This document shows, piece by piece, positions 1 through 6,650 of a DNA stretch of 32,551 bases (its first letter is position 1; each line of letters opens with the position of its first letter). The notes below the pieces were generated by a model that saw nothing but the letters and a program-made list of their open reading frames with translations, did not search any database and was not told the origin of the DNA. The DNA comes from Gemmatimonadaceae bacterium. GTDB taxonomy: Bacteria > Gemmatimonadota > Gemmatimonadetes > Gemmatimonadales > Gemmatimonadaceae. Made by a program: the position numbers and the translations under genes. Location: contig JAIBBJ010000139.1 in the NCBI GenBank assembly GCA_019694735.1, positions 1 to 32,551 of the forward strand, read 5' to 3'.

Positions 1-1597
1 CCACGCAGGTCGCGGCGGCGATGACGACCGGGTACCAGAGGCCGGAGTAGATGTTCCCGGTGGACGCGACGATGGCGAACGCCGTCGTCGGGAGGAATCC
101 GCCGAACCACCCGTTCCCGATATGGTACGGGAGGGACATCGACGTGTAGCGGATTCGCGTGGGGAACATCTCGACGAGCATCGCCGCGATCGGACCGTAG
201 ACGAGCGTCACGTAGAGCACGAGCACGAACAGCACGAGCACGACCATCGGCCGGTCGATGCGCGCGGGATCGGCCGCGACGGGATAGCCGGCGCCGTCCA
301 GCGCCGCCTTGAGGGCCCCGTCGAAGCGGGCCTTGTCGGCCGCCACGATCGCCGCGCCACGCGCCGGCGCCGCGTCATAGCTCTCGATCACGGTCCCGCC
401 GACCCGCACGACCGCGGTACCGCTCCCGCCCGCCGGCGCGTTCTCGTAGGGGACGCCGCGCGCCACGAGCGCGGCCTTCGCGACGTCGCAGCTCGACGTG
501 AACTTCGCGGTCCCCACCGGATTGAACTGCACGGCGCACGGCGACGCGTTGGCCGCGACGGTCACCGGGGCAGCCGCCTGCGCGTGCTCGAGGGCCGGAT
601 TCGCGTAGTGCGTCAGGGCGCGGAAGAGCGGGAAGTAGGTGAGCGCCGCGAGGGCGCACCCGAGCAGGATCACCGGCTTGCGGCCCACCCGGTCGGAGAG
701 CACGCCGAAGACCACGAAGAACGGGGTGCCCAGCAGCAGCGACACCGCGACGAGGATGTTCGCGGTCTGCGGGTCCACCTTGAGGATCTGCGTGAGGAAG
801 AACAGCACGTAGAACTGCCCGGTGTACCACACGACCGCCTGACCGGCCGTGAGGCCGAACAGCGCCAGCAGCACGATCCGCAGGTTCGCCCACTGCCCGA
901 ACGACTCGCGCAGCGGCGCCTTCGACCCGTGCCCGCCCGCCTTCATCGCCTTGAACACCGGCGACTCGTCGAGCGCGAGGCGGATCCAGACCGAGATGCC
1001 GAGCAGCAGCAGCGACACCAGGAACGGGATGCGCCAGCCCCACGCCTCGAAGGCCTCCGTGCCGAGCGTGACGCGGCAGGCGAGGATCACCAGCAGCGAG
1101 AGGAAGAGGCCCAGCGTCGCGGTGGTCTGGATCCACGACGTGTACGCACCGCGCTGCCCGGGCGGCGCGTGCTCGGCGACATAGGTCGCGGCACCACCAT
1201 ACTCGCCGCCGAGCGCGAGACCCTGCAGCAACCGGAGCAGGATGAGGATCACCGGTGCGGCGAGGCCGATCCGCGCGTAGGACGGGAGCACCCCGACGAT
1301 GAAGGTCGAGGCGCCCATCAGCAGGATGGTGACGAGGAAGGTGTGCTTGCGCCCGACGAGGTCGCCGAGGCGGCCGAAGACGAGTGCGCCGAACGGGCGC
1401 ACCGCGAACCCCGCGGCGAAGGCCAGCAGCGCGAAGATGAACCCGGCCGTCGGGTTCACGCCCGAGAAGAACTGCTTGGAGATGATCGCCGCGAGCGATC
1501 CGTACAGGTAGAAGTCGTACCACTCGAAGACCGTGCCGAGGGACGAGGCGACGATCACCTTGCGGGCTTCGCGTGTGGTGTCCGGGAGGAGGGGCAT
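1..1597 (-). CDS. MFS transporter, metabolite:H+ symporter (MHS) type, 3' end cut by the window edge
   Basis: The reading frame runs from an ATG at 1597 down to base 1 with no stop, giving at least 532 residues; the C-terminus lies outside the window. The N-terminus MPLLPDTTREARKVI is followed by GTVFEWYDFYLYG, typical of MHS-family proton symporters for organic acids, betaines or shikimate-like substrates. Two MFS loop signatures are visible, GRLGDLVGRKHTF after the second helix and GVLSDRVGRKPV in the second half. Between about residues 332 and 447 there is an insertion of roughly 115 hydrophilic residues with two cysteines, most likely on the outer face of the membrane. The substrate cannot be read from sequence. 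It lies 64 bases after the DUF5916 gene on the same strand, with a hairpin between them, and I see no clear Shine-Dalgarno. Family is confident, substrate unknown. Confidence 0.88.
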   Translation of the reverse strand, partial: MPLLPDTTREARKVIVASSLGTVFEWYDFYLYGSLAAIISKQFFSGVNPTAGFIFALLAFAAGFAVRPFGALVFGRLGDLVGRKHTFLVTILLMGASTFIVGVLPSYARIGLAAPVILILLRLLQGLALGGEYGGAATYVAEHAPPGQRGAYTSWIQTTATLGLFLSLLVILACRVTLGTEAFEAWGWRIPFLVSLLLLGISVWIRLALDESPVFKAMKAGGHGSKAPLRESFGQWANLRIVLLALFGLTAGQAVVWYTGQFYVLFFLTQILKVDPQTANILVAVSLLLGTPFFVVFGVLSDRVGRKPVILLGCALAALTYFPLFRALTHYANPALEHAQAAAPVTVAANASPCAVQFNPVGTAKFTSSCDVAKAALVARGVPYENAPAGGSGTAVVRVGGTVIESYDAAPARGAAIVAADKARFDGALKAALDGAGYPVAADPARIDRPMVVLVLFVLVLYVTLVYGPIAAMLVEMFPTRIRYTSMSLPYHIGNGWFGGFLPTTAFAIVASTGNIYSGLWYPVVIAAATCV

Positions 1598-1612
1598 GGC
1601 GCGGGAATATGG

Positions 1613-1661
1613 GCCGCGCCGTCCCGGGCCGCGACGGTGCGCGCCGGGGCCCGGGCGCGGC
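1613..1661 (-). terminator. GC-rich hairpin after the DUF5916 gene
   Basis: GCCGCGCC at 1613-1620 pairs with GGCGCGGC at 1654-1661. After a short bulge, CGGGCC (1625-1630) can pair with GGCCCG in the opposite arm. The structure begins right at the DUF5916 stop codon and fills most of the gap before the transporter start at 1597. There is no U-tract, so it may attenuate or protect transcript ends rather than act as a classical intrinsic terminator. Confidence 0.35.
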
Positions 1662-4223
1662 TCACGGATTCAGCCAGTACGACAGCTTCACCAGCAGCGT
1701 GTTGTCGGGGTGCGTGTAGAAGAGGTCACGCAGGTCGCGCCCGGCATCGAAGGTCCCGGGGTTCCGGGCGTCGGCCCGGCCCTGCTGCCAGACGACGAAG
1801 AGCACCGAGCCCGGCCGGTACTCCCAGCGCAGGACCGCGTTCGAGTTGAACTGCTTGCTGTTGAACCCGGCCGGCACCGCGCCGGCGCCCCACGGCGCAT
1901 AGCGGTCCGGGTACCGCCGCGCCCGCGGGTCGGTCATCTCGCGCCAGTCCGAGTACGCGCCCGACGCGACGAACGGCTGCGCGTAGAGCTGGAGGCTCAG
2001 CGTCGGTGACAGCGTGACGTTCGCGCGCACCGTGACGCCGAGGATGTCCTGCTGGAGCGCGGCGAACGTGTAGTGCACGGTGTCGCTGAAGAGCGCGCCG
2101 TAGTTCCGGACCGGCTGCGTGTCGTCGGACCGCCGCTCGTACGACGCCTGCGCCTCGAGCGAGGTGCGCGTCCCCACGCGCCCGAGCACCCCGACCGCCC
2201 CCTGCACCGCCCAGGAGCGGCCCTCGTCGCCCGTCGCGACGCGGAGGTCCACCGACGGCGTCACCGCCCGGCGGGCATCGCCGTCGAACGTGAGGGACAC
2301 GCGGTGGTACGGCGAGACGCGCAGCAGCGGCCCGCCGCGCGCGCAGCTCACGCAGAGCGTGTTGCCGAGGTTGGAGAGGTTGTACGTGACGGAGGCGCTG
2401 AGGAAGTTCACGAATTCCGCCGCGCCGTGGAGCTGCAGCGTCGCCCCGGTGGGGAGCCCGCCGGTGGTCCAGTGGTTCTCGGTCGTCGCCACCGCGTTGG
2501 CGCGGCGCGTGAGCCGGGTGGGGCGCACCGTGACGAGCGAGAGCTGGTTCCGGACCTGGGCATCGTTGACCAGCGTCACGAAGCCGAGGTCGTTCAGCTC
2601 CGTCCCGGCCTCGGCGTAGCGCGTCATCGTCTCCCACCGCACGCGGCCGGCATAGCGCCGCAGCGAGAGCGAGGTGACGCCGCCGTCCATCGCCGTGCGC
2701 GCGGAGTCGAACGTCTCCTCGTGGTCGGGCCGCTGGAAGTAGTGCACGCTCGAGAGCTGCGTCCGCGCGATCGCCGCGCGGCTGCCGCGCGCGACCGAGC
2801 GGCCCGCGTAGCCCGAGACCTCCCAGCGGTCCGCGAAACGGTGGTAGCCCTGCAGCAGCGCCGTGTACGCCTCGCGGCGCAGGAACGGCGCCGTGTCGTC
2901 GTCGAGGTCGCGGGTGAGCGCGGTCAGCATCGTGCCGAGCTGCGAGCGCCCGCCGCGGAAGTCCTGCACCAACCGCCCGACGAGCGTGGAGGTCGCCGGC
3001 TCGATCGTCTGCCCCGCCTGGCCGCGCTCCCGGTCGGAGCGCACCGCCACCAGGCCGAACTGGGCGCCTCCCGCGAACCGCCCGGTGACCTTCGCGGCCC
3101 CGAGGATCGCGCTCGTGCGCGGATCGCGGGGGCTCGAGGCGAGCTGCGGCGGGCGGCCCATCCGCCGCGTGTAGAAGATCCCCTCGCACGGCCCGTTGCA
3201 GCGGAAGATGTTCGTGCCCTCGAGGAAGAACGGACGCCGCTCCTCGAAGCGGACCTCGAAGGCGCTGAGGTTCAGCACCGCCGGGTCCGCCTCGACCTGC
3301 CCGAAGTCGGGGTTGATCGTCGCATCGAGCGTCACGTTCGGGCCGAGGCCGGCCTTGAGGTCGAGCCCGGCGGACTGCTGCTGCGGATGCTCCCAACCCG
3401 CGACCGTGCCCGGCGTGGGGCCCGGCACCGCCTGGGTCACGTTGCGGCTCACGACGTACGGCATCAGCTCGAGCCGGCGGTTGCGGCCGATGTCGCGGAT
3501 GCCGACCAGGTCGCCGAGCTGCGAGGCGAAGGTCTGGCGCGACGGCCGGTACACCGGCCACGCGTCCCGCTCCGCGAACCGCGCGACATCGCGCCACACG
3601 CCGAATCCGAACGTCAGCGCCGCCGCGTCGTCATAGCGGAGCTGCGAGAACGGGATCGCGAACTCCGCGGTCCAGCCGAGCGAGTCGGTGCGCACCGCGA
3701 CGTCCCAGACGCCGTCCCACGCGTTGTCCTCCTGCACGTCCTGGAAGACGGTGGCGTCGCGCTTCACCCCGGCCGGGTTCACCATGAACTGCATGGCGCT
3801 GCGGCGGTCGTGGAACCCGTCGATGACCACCTTGATCCATTCCGACGGCGTCTTCACGTCGCGGCGGGACAGCAGCGACACGATCGAGTCGGGACGCGGA
3901 TCGTACATCCGCGTGAAGACGTAGAGCGTGCGGTCGTCGTAGGCGACCTGGAAGGCGGTCCGGAAGCGCGCCGGGACCGCCTCCGCCGGCGTGAACTGGA
4001 AGAACTCGTCGGTGACGGGCGCGGCGCGCCACACGGGATCGTCGTCGCGGCCGTCGAGCTGGACCGGCGCGGTGGTGCGGACCGCGCGCGCCGTCGCGAC
4101 CGCCGGCGCGGCGGGCGACCCTTGGGCGGGGAGCGGCCGCACCGGTGCGGCGGCGGTCAGGAGCAGCAGCGCCAGGAGGCCGGCGCGCGGGGTGACGCGG
4201 GAGGGGACGCGGGAGCTGGGCAC
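1662..4223 (-). CDS. DUF5916 / CBM9-like domain outer-membrane protein
   Basis: About 853 residues from a GTG at 4223. That start is chosen because it directly precedes a signal peptide (MPSSRVPSRVTPRAGLLALLLL, then an Ala/Pro-rich cleavage area ending PAQG) and lies downstream of the previous gene's stop; the longer open frame upstream overlaps that gene. Residues about 45-200 look like a family 9 carbohydrate-binding module fold (VQLDGRDDDPVWRAAP, then YDDRTLYVFTRMYDPRP). The rest matches DUF5916: NPDFGQVEADPAVLNLSAFE, FFLEGTNIF, then alternating hydrophobic/aromatic strands ending in YWLNP, as expected of a beta-barrel. Two CxxxC/CxxC-like pairs (RCNGPCEG, CVSCARGG) could form disulfides. 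The family is common in Bacteroidota and Gemmatimonadota; its exact role is unknown, and the CBM9 resemblance does not prove sugar binding. Confidence 0.85.
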   Translation of the reverse strand: MPSSRVPSRVTPRAGLLALLLLTAAAPVRPLPAQGSPAAPAVATARAVRTTAPVQLDGRDDDPVWRAAPVTDEFFQFTPAEAVPARFRTAFQVAYDDRTLYVFTRMYDPRPDSIVSLLSRRDVKTPSEWIKVVIDGFHDRRSAMQFMVNPAGVKRDATVFQDVQEDNAWDGVWDVAVRTDSLGWTAEFAIPFSQLRYDDAAALTFGFGVWRDVARFAERDAWPVYRPSRQTFASQLGDLVGIRDIGRNRRLELMPYVVSRNVTQAVPGPTPGTVAGWEHPQQQSAGLDLKAGLGPNVTLDATINPDFGQVEADPAVLNLSAFEVRFEERRPFFLEGTNIFRCNGPCEGIFYTRRMGRPPQLASSPRDPRTSAILGAAKVTGRFAGGAQFGLVAVRSDRERGQAGQTIEPATSTLVGRLVQDFRGGRSQLGTMLTALTRDLDDDTAPFLRREAYTALLQGYHRFADRWEVSGYAGRSVARGSRAAIARTQLSSVHYFQRPDHEETFDSARTAMDGGVTSLSLRRYAGRVRWETMTRYAEAGTELNDLGFVTLVNDAQVRNQLSLVTVRPTRLTRRANAVATTENHWTTGGLPTGATLQLHGAAEFVNFLSASVTYNLSNLGNTLCVSCARGGPLLRVSPYHRVSLTFDGDARRAVTPSVDLRVATGDEGRSWAVQGAVGVLGRVGTRTSLEAQASYERRSDDTQPVRNYGALFSDTVHYTFAALQQDILGVTVRANVTLSPTLSLQLYAQPFVASGAYSDWREMTDPRARRYPDRYAPWGAGAVPAGFNSKQFNSNAVLRWEYRPGSVLFVVWQQGRADARNPGTFDAGRDLRDLFYTHPDNTLLVKLSYWLNP

Positions 4224-4275
4224 GATGCGGATTACGCGCGCGCGGGAAGCAGCGTTCGGACGTCGGCGCGGCCCA

Positions 4276-5430
4276 TCACCACCCGCGGTGGTTCGCCCAG
4301 CGCGCGACGAGACGCTCGCCCTCGTGCACCTCGTAGTGGGCGAACTGCGCGGCGGTGAGGCACGAGTGGTTCGCGACCACCCGCACGCGCGCCCCCACGG
4401 CGAGGCGGTCGAGCAGCGGCTCCGGCACACCGTCCACCCAACCATGCTCCTGCGAGAGCGCGGTCACCCGGAGGCCGAGCGGCTCGCCGTCGAGGGTGAC
4501 GAGATGCCCGTAGTGCGTCACCCCGTCCGCGTCCGCGATGCCCGCGTCCTTGCTCAGCGCGATCGCCCCGGCATCGACGACGAGGCGGCCGCGCACGCGG
4601 TCCCGGTGCACCACCGCCGTGAGCACCGTGAGGGCGCAGTCGGCGGCCGCGCAGGTGCCGATGCGGACCTGCATGCCGTCATGGAACACGTAGTTGCCGG
4701 TGCGGACCTCGTCGATGCCCTCGAGATGGTCGACGTGGGTCGCGGTCGGCGTCGAGCCGATGCTGGCCACGGGCACCGGGATGCCGCGGGCGGCGAGCGT
4801 CGCCCGCGCGGCGACCATCGCGTCGCGCTCCTCGCGCGCGACGGCGCGGCACTCGTCCGCGCTGCGGGCCCGGTAGGCGTGGCCCGCATGGGTGAGGAGC
4901 CCCGCGAACCGGAGCGCGGTCCGCTCGCCGATCCGCTGCACGAGCTCCCCGAAGGCGGGGGTGGACGGGTCGACGCCGCAGCGGTGGTAGCCGCAGTCCA
5001 CCTTCACGTACACGTCGAGCGTGACCCCCGCGCGCTGCGCCGCGGCGGCGAGCGGCCCCGGCACGTCGAGGTCATCGGTCAGCACCGCGAGGCGCGTCCC
5101 GGCGGCGACCATCGCCGTGACGGCCGCGAACTTCCCCGGCTCGACCGGCACCGCGTACGTGATGTCGTCGAAGCCGTGCGCGGCGAACGCCCGCGCCTCG
5201 GCGAGCGTCGAGACGGTGATGCCGCGCATCCCGGCCGCCTGCTGCAGCCGCGCGACCTCGATCGCCTTGTGCGTCTTCACGTGCGGCCGCAGCGCCGCGC
5301 CCATCCCGGCGATGCGCGTGCCCATCCGCTGCACGTTGCGCACGACGATCGCGTGGTCGGCGAGGAGGCTCGGCGTGGGGAGCGTGCCGATCGTCGGGGG
5401 GCCGGCGGGCGCGGCGGCGGGGGCGCTCAC
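4276..5430 (-). CDS. PLP-dependent D-serine dehydratase / D-threonine aldolase family enzyme
   Basis: 384 residues. An alanine-racemase-type N-terminal TIM barrel is followed by the D-serine dehydratase-like C-terminal domain. The PLP lysine is K52 in RPHVKTHK. The metal site typical of this fold is visible as NHSC near the end (H355 and C357). Both eukaryotic-type D-serine dehydratase (DSD1) and D-threonine aldolase share these features, so substrate cannot be fixed from motifs. Its ATG overlaps the stop of the upstream RidA gene by four bases (ATGA), so the two are probably translated together. D-serine dehydration releases 2-aminoacrylate, the classic RidA substrate, so this pairing favours a dehydratase over an aldolase; that is inference. 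The protein has no signal peptide and is probably cytoplasmic. Confidence 0.88.
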   Translation of the reverse strand: MSAPAAAPAGPPTIGTLPTPSLLADHAIVVRNVQRMGTRIAGMGAALRPHVKTHKAIEVARLQQAAGMRGITVSTLAEARAFAAHGFDDITYAVPVEPGKFAAVTAMVAAGTRLAVLTDDLDVPGPLAAAAQRAGVTLDVYVKVDCGYHRCGVDPSTPAFGELVQRIGERTALRFAGLLTHAGHAYRARSADECRAVAREERDAMVAARATLAARGIPVPVASIGSTPTATHVDHLEGIDEVRTGNYVFHDGMQVRIGTCAAADCALTVLTAVVHRDRVRGRLVVDAGAIALSKDAGIADADGVTHYGHLVTLDGEPLGLRVTALSQEHGWVDGVPEPLLDRLAVGARVRVVANHSCLTAAQFAHYEVHEGERLVARWANHRGW

Positions 5431-5813
5431 GCGCGCACCGCGGCGATGCAGTCGATCTCGCAGAGCACGCCGGGCTTGAGCTCGCGCGTGGGGATCACCG
5501 CGCGCGCCGGCCGTGCGTCACCCAGCACGCGGGCGTAGGTCGCGTTCACCGCGCCCCAGAGCGCCATGTCGGGGACGTAGACGGTGAGCCGGAGGGCGTG
5601 CGCCCAGTCGCTCCCGGCCGCGACGAGCACGGCCTCGATGTTCCGGAGCGTGCGCTCCAGCTGCGCCTCGAGGCCGCCGGGGACGAGCTCGCGCGTGGCC
5701 GGATCGAGCGGGAGCATCCCCGCGACGTAGACCACGCCCTGGTGGACGGTCGCCTGCGAATAGTGGCCCGCGGGGGCCGGGGCGTCGGGGGTCGAGACGT
5801 AGCGGACGGTCAT
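5427..5813 (-). CDS. RidA family enamine/imine deaminase (canonical active site)
   Basis: 128 residues, the usual length for the RidA/YjgF trimer fold. Visible signatures are PAGHYSQATVHQGVVYVAG near the start, the catalytic arginine R104 in RPARAVIP, and E119 in the CEIDCIAAV strand. Retention of the arginine places it with the active Rid1-3 type, which hydrolyse reactive enamines/imines such as 2-aminoacrylate to 2-keto acids. The next gene on the same strand, a D-serine dehydratase-like PLP enzyme, starts inside its stop codon. The likely job is to clear 2-aminoacrylate made by that neighbour. Compare the second Rid protein at 14133-14531, which lacks the arginine. Confidence 0.9.
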   Translation of the reverse strand: MTVRYVSTPDAPAPAGHYSQATVHQGVVYVAGMLPLDPATRELVPGGLEAQLERTLRNIEAVLVAAGSDWAHALRLTVYVPDMALWGAVNATYARVLGDARPARAVIPTRELKPGVLCEIDCIAAVRA

Positions 5814-5877
5814 CGCGGCGGCGGACGGCGGGAGGGGACGCGGCGCGCGGCCGCGGGCGGGCGCTGGCGCGCCGGCG

Positions 5878-6420
5878 TCAGGCGTCGAGGTACGGCGACG
5901 GCCCGTCGTCGGGTCCGAACAGCTCGCGCGCGCTCTTGCGGCGCGGCGCCTTGTGCGCCCGCGGCATCGGCAGGGCGGGCCATTCGTCGGGCGGCAGGAG
6001 GTCCTTCACCATCTCGACGAGCTGGTGGCTGAGATGCTGGCCGTACTTGAAGAGGCCGATGACCCGCGCGCGGTTCGCGAGCAGGAAGGCGAGGATCGGC
6101 GTGTCGGCCTTGGCGGCGTTGCAGCTGCGGCAGCAGAGGACGAGGTTGTCGCGCCGGTCGTAGGCGGTCTGCCCGCGGCGCGGCGTGACGTGGTCGAGCG
6201 TGATCGTGCGCTCGGCGACGCGGCGCTCGCAATAGGCGCAGACCGGCCCCCATCGGTCGAGGAGCCACTCGCGCGTCTCCACGTACGCGGCCCGCCCCGT
6301 GGGCAGCGAGGTCAGTTGGGGCTGCCGGGGCGCCGCCGGTCCCTTGCCGCCCTTGCGGCGGCGTGCGCCGCCGCGCCGGGAGCGTCCGCCGCGCGCGCTG
6401 CTCTTCTTGGAGGTGGCCAT
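5878..6420 (-). CDS. HNH endonuclease with basic N-terminal tail
   Basis: 180 residues. The HNH core spans about 58-108: zinc-type cysteines C61/C64 (CAYC) and C97/C100 (CRSC), the catalytic D76-H77 in LDHVTPRRG, and N92 in DNLVLCC. The first ~30 residues are very rich in Lys, Arg, Ser and Gly, like a histone-type tail, and probably bind DNA or RNA non-specifically. Nothing next to it suggests a restriction system, intron, toxin or phage packaging gene. Solitary HNH proteins of this general form are widespread in soil bacteria; their targets are mostly unknown. It is transcribed divergently from the aromatic operon, with its ATG 230 bases from the operon start codon. Confidence 0.85.
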   Translation of the reverse strand: MATSKKSSARGGRSRRGGARRRKGGKGPAAPRQPQLTSLPTGRAAYVETREWLLDRWGPVCAYCERRVAERTITLDHVTPRRGQTAYDRRDNLVLCCRSCNAAKADTPILAFLLANRARVIGLFKYGQHLSHQLVEMVKDLLPPDEWPALPMPRAHKAPRRKSARELFGPDDGPSPYLDA

Positions 6421-6591
6421 GCCGGCGGAGCGGGTGGAAGGGACGGAGGGAACCGGACGCCGGGGAATCTAGTCGAACGGCACGGCGGCCGTCGGCGCGC
6501 GGGTGCGCCGCGCGGGGGCGGCGCGCGGGCGCTGCCCCGGCGGCGCGAGGCGGAAGAACCGGAGGCCGCCACCCCATGCGGGATCCATCGT

Positions 6592-6609
6592 TGCTTGATA
6601 TTTCAAGCA
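6592..6609. promoter_or_regulatory. Palindromic operator, probable MarR binding site
   Basis: A perfect inverted repeat, TGCTTGA-TATT-TCAAGCA, with 7-base arms and a 4-base spacer, AT-rich in an otherwise very GC-rich region. It overlaps the -35 element of the promoter of the downstream catabolic operon, which contains a MarR-family gene. MarR dimers typically bind palindromes of about 16-20 bp placed over promoter elements. That the operon's own MarR binds here is inference, but position, symmetry and size all fit repression by promoter blocking. Confidence 0.72.
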
Positions 6610-6623
6610 TCACGCCGTACGTT
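6595..6623 (+). promoter_or_regulatory. Sigma-70-type promoter of the aromatic-CoA operon
   Basis: The -35 TTGATA (6595-6600) and -10 TACGTT (6618-6623) are separated by exactly 17 bases. Transcription would start near 6630, leaving a short leader with AGGGGAT (6639-6645) as Shine-Dalgarno before the GTG at 6651. The -35 lies inside the palindrome at 6592-6609. Confidence 0.65.
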
Positions 6624-6650
6624 CGCCCCCGACCTCACAGGGGATCGCGC

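Noticed and set aside
375-1523. A 382-codon minus-strand open frame in the transporter region
   Set aside because: It is a different frame from the true MFS gene. The real frame (ATG at 1597) has transporter motifs and runs off the window edge without a stop, which hides it from simple ORF lists.
122-1849. A 575-codon plus-strand open frame
   Set aside because: It is rich in Arg, His, Glu and Asp with no fold signal, and antisense to the transporter and DUF5916 genes.
4224-4445. N-terminal extension of the DUF5916 gene up to 4445
   Set aside because: It overlaps the upstream PLP enzyme gene and would bury the signal peptide more than 70 residues inside the protein.
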